DNA from: Acanthornis magna
Taxonomy: Eukaryota > Chordata > Aves > Passeriformes > Acanthizidae
Assembly: GCA_036785705.1 (NCBI GenBank)
Contig: JAWUZG010000084.1
Coordinates: 7,065,001 to 7,129,000 of the forward strand
DNA: 64,000 nt
Direction: 5' to 3'
Numbering within the stretch: position 1 is the stretch's first letter; each line of letters begins with the position of its first letter. Positions 37,707 to 51,500 of this stretch are shown here, piece by piece. Below the pieces are notes generated by a model. That model was given only the letters and a program-made list of their open reading frames with translations, had not been told where the DNA came from and did no database searches. A program made the position numbers and the translations under genes.

Positions 37707-40700
37707 GAAAGGACCTTTCTGATGCTTTTCCAGCTCAGACTCATGAAGCTGTGTGTACACAGTAGGTTTTCTTTTCTTTTAGGCATGTGGTATATAACTG
37801 GACTTGCTTCCTTATGTCTCTGGGTAGTTGGATTCTGCAATATTTTCCCTTTATTGATGATCCTGGTTGAAAAGTCTGCTAATTTCCATTGGACTTGACA
37901 GAAAAAAATGTTAGGGATATGATTTTGAAACTGAAAAGTGCAGCATTATAATAAATTGTGGCTCTCCGGTTGAACATGAGGATAAAATTCATTCCAGACC
38001 CTGTGTTCAAATGGAACAGTTTATGAATGGAAGCACAGCCCCTGGATTGTATTTCAGCATTAGTCTCTGGTTTGGAATTGTGCTATTTCCAACACAGACA
38101 AGGATGTGTATTTTATAAGCTTTCATTCTTCCACTTTCCAGATTGAGGATAAAATCTCTTGTGCTGGTGTTGGCTGTGGACTATATGCCATAGGAAAAAT
38201 ATTTTATTTTTTGAAAATAGGTTTATATTTGGCAGAAGGAGAACTGGCTAATACTTAGAGGTATCATACTTGTATTTCTTCTACTTTACCTTAATTTCTC
38301 ACTATCCATGTCTTGTTTTATGTTCATCATCTCTGTCTCAGCTCTGACACCTGTCAGATGTGGATAACTCTGTTAGGTGACATCACAGCCATGTGTGCTG
38401 CCTGCTGGCATTTGAACAATTAGGTGTTCAATGAAGGGCACCAGCTGCAGTAAGTGTGAATTAGTATTGGTTGTATTCAAATGGGCAAGCTGAAATACAG
38501 TAATGGTGTAGTTAAAATAACCAACCAAATCAGAAGAAAACATGCTTAAGCAGCATGTATTAGGGAACTAGGAGCCTTGGACAGAAGTCTATAAATGTTC
38601 TAGCCCCTGCTGCAGAGAAACAGCAGCTGAGTAATCGATGCTTAAAGACGAAGAAGCAGCCAAAACCTCCTGTCAGTTAACATACTGTGGTTTCCCCCAC
38701 TGCTTAGAACTGTTTAGTTTTAAACCTCTCAAATGGTTTATGTTACAATGTTGACAGAAACAAAAATGATATGAAAAAAAATAGCTTAGGGGAAAAGCTT
38801 GAGGTGTGATTTTACTGTAAACTTAATTATTTAAAAATGTGTTCTTTCTCACTGGGATATTTAAAGATGCTGAGCTCCTATAACTGAGAAATATTTATTG
38901 ATGTCTAGCAATTTCTTCATCTCTTAACTGACAAGACAGAGTTTTAAACTTGGTTTTACTGATTAATAAGGAGATGAAAGACCTTTCAAATAGGATACTC
39001 ATTCAGTCTTTTAAAATATCAGTTACTCTTATTTTTTTTTTAATAATTGGAAAGAATTAAAAGGGGGACTATAACTAGGCTTCTTATTCCAAGTAGAAAA
39101 TTGTGATAGTGCTACAGCAGCTAGTTAGTAGCATCATGTGGGCTGAATTGGTCAGATACCTAAGGATGAAGGACACATGAAAACACCTGTTTGTCATGTT
39201 GTATGGAGCTTATTAACGAACTGCCACATAAGTATCTTGGGACTATTTTTATCCACTATCTCCATTAAAGTGTTCATTAAAAGGAATATGCAGTTAGATT
39301 CTTCTACACAGCTAAGTTGGTGATTTTTCAGACTGAAATAAGTTAAATGTCATGACAGTGTCATCACCTGAAGATGAAGACAGCCTGGGTGGGCTGAGGG
39401 CAAGCAAACACAAATTTAAACAAAAATGATGTTGTCACAAGAATTAGGGACTATATGAAGTGGAGAGCAAGCCAAGATTGCTATTGTGGCAGATCCTTCA
39501 AATCTCTTTAGTACGTAGAAGAAACACTCTTGCTTTCAACTGCTGATTATGATTAAAATTTTTTCTTGTTTTCAGTTTTAGTTCAGCTTCTTTTAATAGC
39601 CCTTGCTGGTAAGAATATGTGTAGGCAACAAAGTGGGAACGGATGTTGCAAGTCTTTTACTGATGCTTTGAAAGCTGTAACACAATTGAGATAAATTAGT
39701 AATACCAACAGGCCTGTGAACTGTTCTCAAGAATGCTCTCTTAAAAGAGAGGGTAGGAATCTGGGTCAAATCCATTTCTTAAGTGACGTTTTAAATTTTT
39801 TTTTTTGGTTGCCAAAGCATTAATTTAAACGGTTATTTGTCTGTATGTTTCTATTTTTTGTTTCTTAATGGAGGCATTAATGTGTGGTTTTTTAGTGCTT
39901 TTCTATCCATAAACCATAACTTGAATATTTTCCAAAAGAATTTTTGTATAAAGAACAGTTTCCGCTGAAACTAGCTCTTGGGGGATCCATTCACTCTCTG
40001 ATGGAGGTGGTGTGGGTTTTCTTTGTTGTTTATAGTGCCCAAATAGAACCTCAATTTCCACCCCCCCCAAGAAACCCCAAAGCCCCATGTTTTGCCCAAG
40101 TTCTCAGGAGTACTCAGTGAGACTCAACTTGCTTGGTCAATCTGAACAGGGACTTTGGATCCCTTCAATCAAAGTCAACATTTCCTATGGTTGTTTTTGT
40201 TTTTTTCTTTGGTTTTTTTAAAGCTTGTAGAGTACTCATCGGTGCTATTTAAAGTAAACCTTAGAAATAAGGTTCAGACAAAAATACAGTTGCCCTTGGT
40301 CTTAACACCAGATGCCTGAACTCTACTTGATGTTTTGTGGAAGCAGCAGGGGCCTGTAATCATTCAGACAAAACTCTGCTGGTTTCAGGAATAAAAGTTC
40401 TTTGGGATTCAATGTGTTGGCACAAACCCCATATTTTACGAAAGTGTTACTTGTCAAGTAAGTGTGGAAACTGTGCACCTTTCTCACTTCCATACTATTG
40501 TTTTTCACAAAAAAAAAAGCTAATAGAAATGCTACTTTTAATTTTATGTTAATGGAGCAAGCAGACTAAAAATGCTTGATTTTTGAATAAGCTGATTTCA
40601 CTGAGCTATTGGGCTGAGAGCTTTATCAGTAGGCACAACTCTGCATATTAAAAATCAGGCAGTTCCCAGCTTTCTGGGCATCTCTATCATCCTGATCGTG

Positions 40701-43453
40701 TCTTTTCCCATCTTTGTCTCTGTAGCTGCTGATTTCTGAAACACGAACCTTTAATCTGAAACACTAACCGTTAATCTTAAACTAATAATAATTAATTGCA
40801 GAAGCAAGGTGCCTTCTGTACAGCCCAGTTATAGAGAAGAGTATTTCTAATTCAGTTTGTGTTTCTTCTTAGATGCCTGGGTTTCCAGGTGACTGGAAAA
40901 GTCAGGCAATACTAGTAACAGAAGTTTTGCACTATCTAGTGTTAGATAAAATAAAAATCAGAAGTTGATGAACTTCTTGGGTTTATGTGAAACAAGTAAA
41001 ACTCTTGGCTAAATTAGAACTGAGTAAACACTTTTTACCTCGGTTTACCTTGCCCTTATCACTGAATTTTTCAGACAGCTTGCTGTCTTAAATCTTCTGT
41101 ATGATCTATGGACATCAAAGCAATCTTGTCTAACAGCATAATGATTAATGGGGCTTGGCTGAAGCAGGGTAGCTTTGAAGGAAAATATTTAACTGGCAAG
41201 TAGCTTTTATTTCTTCCAATAGAAAAAGAAAATTATTTATTAAAATATATCTACTTCTCCTTAACATAGGCAAAGTACCTAGCTGACAGTGTTTTGAAAG
41301 ATTTCTGTAATACCTTTAAAGAGATTGTTATGGTGTTTCCTCATGTGGAATTTTGGCTCCATGTTTTTTTGTCTGTTTTCATCGGGCATTCACTTGTGGA
41401 ATTACTCTGAAAACATGCTTTATGGACAACGTGCTGTATTGAATGATATACGCAAGTTTCCCTCTTTTTTTCTTGTAAGAAACAAGATTCCGCCTTGCAA
41501 CCTGAAAGCCTCATTGTATGTGGTAGGAGTGAAATATGTTCTGAGAAACATGAAGCTCAGCAGATGCTCCCTTGAAGATACCTGTGCAGGCATCCCCTGG
41601 ACTGACTGCTGAGCTTAATACTTTCGTGCTGAATGAGTTAAAGCAGCTCTGAAAATTAATGCTCATTCTAGTACTTGTACAGCATGATTAAATACACAAA
41701 ATGCAAAAGAAGCTACTCTCTTTTGCCTACAAATTAAGTGTAGGGAAAGGATGGGTTAATTAATCTCAATGTAATGAAACAAAATGCTGGATACATCATT
41801 GTGCATTGAATCATCTTTAGTTATAGATTTAAATGTTGTACTTCATGTAAGAGTGTAGCCACAGTGAGCATCTGAAAGAATTCATTGTCAACAGCCTGTT
41901 CGGTTTCGACTGCGTTATTCGTAAAATTCTTTACTCCCTCCAGCTGTTTCCACAAATTGGAAAGGCTTTATTTTAGTTTATAAATGCTATTTCCCCATTG
42001 TTCATGCCCACAGATATTTTCCATGCTCAAATCTCCATCCCCCCAAGAAAAGAAATCCTGACCCCATAGAAGATGCCATGTGGAATGATCCTTTGAGGAG
42101 CAAGTCCAAGATGGCACAATATTGGATTTGCCATCTGCAAAACTTTAACAGCTGGTATTCCTCTGTTGTGTATCTGTGGGTGGGGACATGGGGCACAGAG
42201 CAGAATATGAGTGGGGTGTGGTTGCATTTCCTAAGAGCTCTCATTTTTTTGTGTTGTGGCTCCAGTTTTCTCATTAAAACAGGAAGGGTCGAAACTGTCT
42301 TCTGTGAGAATTGAATGGTGCAATTGCTTGATGTTTTGCTGCAGCATGAGGTGAATTTATCACTCACAGAAACTCCAGCCTTATTGGCTTTTTGATGAAA
42401 AGATTGGTCAAAGGGTTAGGAAAATGCAGCTGTCTGAAATAGCAGAGATAATACTTGAAACTGCCATAGAATTAAACTGCAGTTTGAAAAAAAGCTCTCA
42501 AACTTCAAACCATTTTCGCACATATATTTTCTTTAGAGCCTTACCTGGAATACAGCTGCTGTAAAAAATCAGCCAAAGTAAATTTCTAGGATCAGAAAAA
42601 GCATCCTTAGCATGACTCTTGCATCTAAAATATAGGATAAAGAAAACCTGTTATGTATGCATGTTGTACCATGCATTCTTCTGTAGGTTAAATAGGGGAA
42701 TGTTGGTCTGGGGAAAATGACGTAGGAGTTCAGATATTAGGTATTAGGCACACACTAGAAGAGAGAGGCAGTTATTCTATCAGGAAACTTCAGGAATTCA
42801 TGCTTTGTAGGAACCTGTGAATCCTGGTGTATTTATAACATCTACAAATTTCAAGGCAAAGGATCAGTTAAAATACCTCATCCTAAAATCATCAGATGAG
42901 TTGACAGTCACAAAAGGTATTTGAAGTGGATTCATAGTCTCATGAATATTTATTTTGTTGTAGCAGGATGAAATCTGCTGTTAGTCAGCTTTTGTCCACC
43001 GTGCTAGGCACAAGTAAAATTTTATCTTCCTCTGTAATATTAATCACCTTCCTGGCATCATAAAAAGCTTCACAGGTATTTATCTACTGTTTGGAGGAGT
43101 AGGACTGAATTTTGAATGAACTGTGGCCAAGTTTGTGGTACCAATTGGAAACCATGTGGAATTTGGCAACGCAGACTTCATGCCAGACAAAACTGTTTAG
43201 TATCTGTCTTGAATGTTTTGATTTGCTTATTAATCAAACACAGGGAAAAATACATTCACAGGAAGCTGACACCAAAGAGTTTCTGTGTAATAGATTTTAT
43301 GACACTTAAAGGCTGTATTTGTTTTGTGATGATGGAGTTTTTAGTAAGAAGGTGTTGTTTATACTCTGTGTGTATACTTTATTCTACTCAATTTACTTAC
43401 TGGAAGACAAGCTTTATTTGTGAAATTTACTATCAAATTGTGTGTGCAATGCT

Positions 43454-43472
43454 GCACATATGTAATATGTGC
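43454..43472. repeat. Perfect 7-bp inverted repeat in a TATG/CATA-rich stretch
   Basis: gcacata, tgtaa, tatgtgc. The next 50 bases keep returning to atgtaat and atgcatat words, so this is probably a local low-complexity patch. Confidence 0.75.
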
Positions 43473-43794
43473 ATAATGTAATATGCATATATGTAATTGT
43501 GCATACTTGTACCTCTATCTGTAATAGTTTGTGTATTTGTAGATGTACCCTTTCAATGCTCTGTTTGGTATTGGAAAGATGAGTGTGCATATAACTGAAC
43601 TGCAGGAGGACCAGTGAAGGAGTAAGAAACAGGAGACAAGTCTGAGATGCAGTTTCCTTTCTGGTATCACCCTCTGTGAACAGTAGCAAAGGTGTGTCTG
43701 AAACTAGAGTTTAGCTGGCAACTGCTTAAGCATAAATTTTATGAAAGTAGAGGAGAATTGCAGTTTGCCCTTCCACGAAATGAGCTGTATGTTA

Positions 43795-44042
43795 TCACAG
43801 AATCACAGAACAAGCTGAGTTGGAGGGATCATTGAGCCCAGCCCCTGGCCCTGCAAAGGAAATCCCTGAGTCACACCCTGTGCCTGAGAACATTGTCCAA
43901 ACACTTCTCAAACTCTGACACGCTTGGTGCTGTGACCACTGCCCTGGGGAGCTGTTCTAGTGCCCAACCACCCTCTGGGTAAAGAACCTTCTCCTAATAT
44001 CCAACCTAAACTACCCTGACAAAATTTTAGGCTATTCCTTGA
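43795..44042 (-). mobile_element. CR1 LINE 3' end, 5'-truncated
   Basis: The + strand starts tcacagaatcacagaac, the complement of the repeated ATTCTGTGA tail, then reads ttggagggatcattgagccc, cacaccctgtgcctgag, ctgccctggggagctgttc, gtgcccaaccaccctctggg and ctcctaatatccaacctaaa. It fades out near 44042 (ggctattcctt). This appears to be a different CR1 subfamily from the copy near 6 kb: both the tail and the internal wording differ. Confidence 0.9.
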
Positions 44043-47000
44043 TTGATCATAACAAAATCTGCTTTGACATTTTTGTTGTGCGTAGACATGTCCAATTCTG
44101 AAGGTCTAATTGATCAGAGTTATTGTCTGTGGTAACTACACTTTAAAAGAGACAATAAAAATATTTTTGTATAGGGAGTAGATACAAATTGGACTTCTGC
44201 TGTGTTCAGCTTAAATCCATAAGAAGGAAGAAAAGAAAGATGAATGCCAGCTTTAGTGCCAATGCCATTCGAAAGTTTGCTCAAATATGGACTCCCATGA
44301 GAGGGGGAAAGTTTGAGTCAAACTTTGCTGTAGGCTCATTCATGTTTGGAGACAGAGAGCATGTGTGTTTGGATAATAGATTTTACACCCTGGTCTTGTT
44401 GTGAAGACGATATTTCCATATCGGTGCTATACTGAATTTACCCTACTGCGTGTGCACCACTTGCTGCTTGGCAAAAGGCCAAAATATTTCCTGCAAGGGA
44501 GAAGGGGCTGAAATTGTATCTGCTCAGAGTGTTAGTCTGTGTCCCTTAGGCTTATCTTGTGGCTGTTTCTGTGTTTAGAGGGCAATGCTGCATATGCCTT
44601 TTAAATGAGATCACTGCAAAATCAAATTGCTATTAAATTATATTTTGTTCACAGTTTTGAACTGAGTTAGAGTAGGAACACCAGTGCTAAAACTTTGAGT
44701 AGAAATGCTGGTGCCGGAGCGGCGCTCCAAATGTTGTCTGGATAAAATTAATCATTTCGTACAAATATTTCAAGTTAATGTTACATATTTTAATATGGTT
44801 AAACATAAGTGGTAGTACCTTATGGCACTGCAGCCAACCTGGAAACAAGAAATGGGACCCTCTTCCTGCACGCAGTGGCTGGTTATTCCTGGACACATCC
44901 AACTGACTGGAAGGGCATGGGATCACGCTTTCTTCCTGACACATTTTTGAGGCTGTGCTCTCTTGTATAGTGTTACAGATGTTCAGATCTGGATTGCAAG
45001 CAGAGAAATGATATTTGGGAAGCTGGGATCACCCATGAGAGCATTCTGCATGGCCTGTGTGATGGGGGCAGTGCAGGTCTGATGACCCCTTTGGGTCTCT
45101 GTCCCCCCAACCTGAGAATGAAGCGCTTCAGGCTGTAGCGCTCCTCTGTGTCAGGTTTACTCCTGCTCTGCAGACTGTGAAGAAAGATTGTTCCCTCAGC
45201 AGAACTCACCAGCACAGTGGGTCTATTCAAGCCAGCATCTGGGAAGATAGTTAGTGCCTTCATTTATGAAATTCCTATCATAGAAGTGTGAGTTCTTTGG
45301 AACAGCGGCTGGTCTCTTGAGAAGTCTCCAACATGTCATGTACACAGCTGCATGTAAATCATTTTCATAAAAGGAAAGAAGAGAAGCTCTTTTGAATCAT
45401 CAAATACCATCTCCCAGCATGTAAAGGTTTGAAAGATATGTGATATCATTCAAAGTTTGTTTGTGGATTTGTTTCTGTTTGCCTCTATGTAAACCCCTGT
45501 GGTTCCCTTCTGCCAATCTGGATGCAGCGCACATGGGAACAGAGTTAGAGTTTCTGTGGCTGCTGCTTGGATTTTTATCTCTGCTAGGAAAGGCTCTATT
45601 GCTCCAGGAATCCTCAATAGAAACTCCACTGGCAGGAGCCACAGTCCAGAGTGGTTTTGTGGCTGCAATTGGCTCCAGTGGGTGGACAGGGAGGTGTTTT
45701 CCTGCCTCCTTCTGAAAGGAAGGTTAAAACAGGTTTAAGTGTTTCCACTTGGTTTGCTGGCTAGTGGTTGGAGGCCTGATGAAAGGTGATTTATAACACT
45801 TTTGCTTGTGGTATCTTGTTGAAACTTTCCTTTCATGCACGTGACAAAGGTCAGTGCTGTGACAGCTGAACTCTTTTCTTGGGAAAAGAGCCTCTGCTGA
45901 TGGCTGTGTATACCTGTGGCTGAGGGACGGGTGGGAAGGTGCTCTCTTCAACTCATGATCAGCTTGTGATAGTAAGGGAAGAAAGCTTATTTAAATGGTT
46001 GTTATAATGCCAGGGATATCACTGAGGACCATGATATCATTTAATTTTCAATATATTCAGTTCTTCATCGTTTTGTCTTATAAAATATCCTTTCTAGGAA
46101 AAAACAGCTCTTTCTCTGATGGATCTTACTGGCATTTTTTACATTTGTGAAGGGCAACTCTTGAAATTCCTTATGTCTCTTCTACTGGCTTTTCAGTATA
46201 GTTTCACACTTTCTTTTTTTTTTTTTGTTTTAGTGTGGAAGAGTGAAATTCCAGCAAGGCTGACTTAGTGAAAACTGAATTAGTGTTGATGGCTGGAGAA
46301 AAATGTAACTTGATCTTCTGTCTCCAGTGCTTGAATCAGGAACTGAAATAATTGTTCTAAGACTGGTCAAGTTGCCAGAAAATGGAGCGGTTCTTCTGCC
46401 AGATGGTCACTGCAGAAGTGCCAGACATTCCTCCCCTCTTTGAGCTTGCAAGTGTATGCGTATTTGAGAAGGAAAATACACACAGGCAGCGGGGAACTGA
46501 AATGCTTTTTCCCTGAGATGCCTGCTGAGTGTGCAGGGCCATACTGTTGGCAGCATCTGTAGGGATATCGGTGTGTGAGGCCTGGCAAAGGGATATAGGC
46601 ACAAAGGCTCGAGCACAGGAGATGTCTCTGTTAAACAGTGACATTAGTCACTCTTGTCACAGGGCTTGGCAGACAATATGAGGTAAAGCCACCAGAAATG
46701 GGGTGGAGGTCACATCATACAGCAAGAGGAGCTAGTTCAGTCCCTGAAGAAATCGTGGCTGGCTGGAAGAGGTGATGTTGCCTGTCAACTGCTAAGCCCA
46801 GCTGTATTGGTTAATGATTGGTGCCTTTAATTGAAACCACTGTGCACTACTACAGCCCTGCTTTGTGGGAGCTGCTGGTGCAATAAATCTTGATTTTTCC
46901 ATATTAGAAAGCTGTGTTCTTCAGGGATATTGGAAAGTCTCGGACATTTTTTCCTCTCTGTCCCCCTTTTTGTTGCTATAGCTACTATAATTTTTGTTAA

Positions 47001-47235
47001 CATAGAGAATAAGAAGTAGTTTGCTGTGCTTAGTTTCTTCTTGTCATTCTGGTATAGCTGCCAGTATTCTTTCAGACCTTTTTCTCCTCTTTTTCCTCCA
47101 CTCTGCCTTAGAACCAATTTTGTAAAGAAACTGCAGGAGTCTTGGAAATGCAAATCTCCTGCAGTCACTGCAGGGCTGTATGTGCATGGGTGATGAAGCT
47201 TCTACCCATGAATTAGGGACTAAAAAACTTGAATT

Positions 47236-47271
47236 GAATTTAGCTTTGAATTTAGCTTTGAGTTTGGGCTT
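47236..47271. repeat. 12-bp tandem repeat, about three units
   Basis: gaatttagcttt occurs twice exactly, followed by a degenerate third unit, gagtttgggctt. Confidence 0.85.
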
Positions 47272-48474
47272 GTGTATTGAATGACCAGCTATGCAGACTC
47301 TGGGCACTTCTCACTCTCCTGAGCTTGCACCTGCTTTGCAGGACTGCAGGAATTTCTCTCTCTTTTGGTGAAGTCTCATGTCAGATTACCACAGTATTGC
47401 AGATCCATTTTTGTTGAAGTATCTTTAGGAAAATTCAAAGTTTATTCCATGAGGAAGATTTTAGCCATGGAATGAAAACATACTAGAGCATGGGGAAAGA
47501 TGGGCTGCTTTTTCTGGGGGATGCAGAGTGTGTTTCCAGTGTGCATTTCTCTTCCCACCTGGGGTTTCTTATTGCCTTTTCATTTTTCTAAAAAATCTCT
47601 GTTCTTGTTTGCCATTTGTGTTTTTCTTAAAATATTTTAGCTATTCTTCACCTCACCTTTGTTCTACCAGTCTTGAACTCATCTGATATTTGTCTGCACC
47701 TCACCCCTCCTTTCTGTTTCTTCTTTTGCATACGCCCTCTGTTTCTGCAGCACAGCTAGGAGGGAGATTGGGGTTCACTCGTTTTGCTGGGTCCATGCTT
47801 CTCTCTGATAATTCTCTGCTTAGTTGACTGAGATAGGAGCTTAGGCAGGCTGAACCCTTGGACTGCACCCTTTCAGTCAGGCTGCTCACACCTCATTGTA
47901 GTTTGTCATCCTGGGAGCACAGGAGGCTTGGGTTTGTTTCTTTTGGCTTGGAACATGTAGAGTTTGAAGGAGAGGGAGGCAGTAGCCAAGATGGTCATAG
48001 ACATGAAAGGAATCTGAATTAGCAACCCACTGTGCATGAGAGAGGTGCTCATTGCCTCAAGACAGGCCAGTTTTAGGCCTCTTTCTCTGGTACAACAGTG
48101 ATATTTGGAGATTTGGATAGATTTCGGAGGTAGTAGGAAAAATAGGAGTACCTTTGAGAAAATGGGCCATTCAGCCGGATGCCAGAATGTGGGTGATGGG
48201 CTTTACTCTCTGGCACTGAATTTGCGAATCTCACCTCTAAGCAGGTTTCCTAAAACTGTGACTGAAATCCATGTCAAAGCTCCAACACAGCTCAGAGCTC
48301 CTGCATCCTGCAGATGTTGCTTTAAGTGCAAGAACATAATTTCTAAATGTAAACAGATACCTTCCTGAAAGGTTCCTGCACAAATCCCTAATACAAACAA
48401 TGGACTTACTTGCCATCCCATTTGTTGCTGCTAATGCCTGTGTCCATGTTCACTTCTGGATGTACTTTGGATAT

Positions 48475-48516
48475 AGGGGAATTAAGATCTTCTCTAGGGG
48501 AATTAAAATCTTCTGT
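48475..48516. repeat. 21-bp tandem duplication, 19/21 identical
   Basis: aggggaattaagatcttctc and aggggaattaaaatcttctg begin the two abutting units. Confidence 0.95.
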
Positions 48517-51500
48517 GTGCCTTTCTACATAGCCCCTGGGTAACTGCCAAGAGCTAAAGAGACAGACCCAATGTTGTTCTCATATCTTTGTACAAGCCAA
48601 GACAGCTTTGGCCAGTGTTTTCTACTTAAATCCAAGAGGTCTCCAACCCATACCTCATCCTCCCAAGGTGCTTTTATATCATCGTATTGAGACAGTCCAT
48701 GCAAATTAATAATTTCTTCACTGGAAGCATTCACACTGGCAGCCTGGGTATCACAGACAGGACCTGCATCTGAGAGATACTGGCTCAGAGCAGTTACTTG
48801 CACACAGTGATCTAACCAGCAGGAGATTCATGGTATTACCACATATCAGCTCTTGATCTTACTGAGGTCTTCAAAGATGATTGCCCTTCCTCCCATCATG
48901 TATTATTAAAACACTTTGCAAGACCTATAACTACTAATAATTTTGCAGTTCTCACTCTATCAGGGCTCTGAGTGGGAGCCACGTGTGCCTGACAAGCAGG
49001 AAGGGAAGGTGTGCTCTCAGCTCTGGGCACAGCAGCTTGCACTGCAGTATGGCTATGACCTGTGTTTTGCCTCACATGGTGCTCTAACAAATCAAAACCT
49101 ACAGCAGTTGCAAAGCCAGGATGCTTCTCAGCTGTCTGGCAGACTTTGTCAGTCAGCCTTGGTGTGAGGAGGGTTCAGTCATCAGTGTCAGCTCAACTGG
49201 GAAGTTCCCTTTAAGACTTACTAAGGCTTTCATCTTTCTTTGTTCACTCTGTGAATTGCACTGGGATTTTTTTAGGGACTGGTCACCCCCTGTGGGAAAT
49301 ACCAGAGGACACTCTATTTTCTCATTTATCATATCCTCTGTGACACAAAAGATATTAATGAAAAAGAATCTTTGTTCCTCAAAGCTAACCAACTCTCATT
49401 CCTTAGCAAAATTGCAATTTGGTGTTTGTGTCACAAGAAACAATTCATTATTGTGCAAATGGTGTTGATGTTGTTATTAGAGGATTATGACTTCACTGAG
49501 GTGTAAGCAATAGGAGCAGGTGAGCTCCTGAGACTTAAATGGTTGTTTTAATGCAAAAATCCTGACGATGAAAGGAAAGAAAAAGGAAGAGGAACACCAA
49601 AGAATTATAATATACATTGGGCACAGTTTCTAGGTAGACTCTTTCTACCCTGGTATCTCAAATCAAGGTATTTATGCTTGAAATAGTCAGTGTATTTTTT
49701 AAAACCCAGACCTTTTCTTTAGCCTACACAGGAAAATACTAATTTCTGATTCAATAATGGACATATATTTTCTGTTCATGCCTCCTTCTCTTAATGCCTT
49801 CTTCCTTGATTTTCATGTTGTTTTCCTTCCATTTGGAAGCTGGGATTGCCCTAGAAGTGCTAAGGGTAATAGAAGAGCTTAGCACTGAATTCTTACCTAG
49901 TTCAGACACTAGTTTTGGACTGCAGTGTGTTTCAGGCAAGGTCTGTTCTCTCCACCAGGTATTGTCCACTTTCAGTTAAGGTGGGAGGGGGAAAAATAGC
50001 TTGAGAGAAGATAAATGAAGTAATAAGATAAAGTAGAGCTAGGAAGACAGAATGAAGGCACAAAATAAGAAAGCAAGAATGTCAGGAAAAGGAAAAGCAT
50101 TTTACGTGTCAGAAAAACAGGAAAGGAGGGTGAAGGGTGAGTGGAGAGCTGTCTTTGCTCTAGGCATGGCGCCTGCTTTTCACCTACCTGGGGGAGGTAA
50201 CTTCTTTCCCCGCTAGAAAGTGCTGCATCATTAGTTTCCCAGTAGCACCAGTTCAGTTCACTGGGGACTGAACTGCTGAGAGGGTGGTTTGGCATTGCAA
50301 GGATCAATAGAAACCAAGTCCACTATCCCCTGCTGGTTATAGTAGGAAGTTTGTGTAAGAAGTAAACTTGGCATCTCTCTGTGAAAGCTTAGCAGAGGGA
50401 ATGATCACTGACTTGATTGGAAATACGCTATGGATTGTAGGGAGGGAAAATTTGGATGAGACTGTGAAGTTAATACCAATCCAGAGAACAGGTATTCCTG
50501 ATGTAATTCTTGCAAAAATGTCCTTGGGAGTCTCTACAGGTGCCCTCTCAAGGTAGGAATCTTTAAACATTTATTGGACTTTCCAGTTCACCAGAACTGA
50601 CGTTATTCTGGGAGGGCATAATTATCTATTTCATTGGAAGGGGGTAGGCAAATTGCCACAAAGCAGGCTGCAGCTACTAAACTAAAGTTTAGCTGCACAA
50701 CACCTCTTGACATATGGGCAAGCTCCCTTAAAGCGTTCAGAAAAGCATATTAATGTGTTAAGCTAACTTCTTAATGCCTAGAGACATTCTGTTGCAGCTA
50801 CTATTATGAGAAAAATGAGTAGGTAAATTAGTTATCATTAATAATATATTTATGAAAGTTTGTATTTATTATAATGTAATTTTTTTCAAAAACATGAATT
50901 TGTTTTAGCAGCCCGTAATTCTTCCCTGCTATGCCTTCCTGTTATGTTTCCAGGTCTCTGCCCTGTGGGGCAGACCAAAGGAGTAATATTTCCTTGTATT
51001 TTCCAGATCCCAGATGAGTGGTATTTAATCTGCCTTAAAAAGTTTCAGAACTCAAGAGCCCAAGTTGATTTCAAGCCATGTTAGTGATAATGCCAGGAGA
51101 AGGCTTGGGAGCCTACATTCTGGGGCTCCCTTCTCAAGTCATCAGACACCACATATAAATTCTTCTTCTAGGTTCAATAATATTCACCTTCCTCAGAAGA
51201 AGAGGAGGGAATCAGTTCTTGGAATGTACTAACTGATGGACACTGAGTGTTGGAAAATAGAAGGTTGTCTTGAGAGCTTAGGAGGCTATAAAGTGATTAA
51301 AGCAGTCTGGGTTGCCTTGACTTTTCAGGTGCTTGCTCCAAGCCTCACTCCTCAACCCTCTGTAGTGGCACTGAGAGTGGGTGCTTCCACAGTATTGGGA
51401 TGCTTTAGGAAATTAGGAATAATTTTAAACTGCAATTTTAAGTTTAATGGAGGAGCAGAGGATTTACCCCTGCCACGCTAACACCTATAAATGGAATTAG

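Noticed and set aside
46200..46240. T-run followed by tttgttttag as a splice acceptor
   Set aside because: No donor at a sensible distance and no coding or conserved sequence after it.
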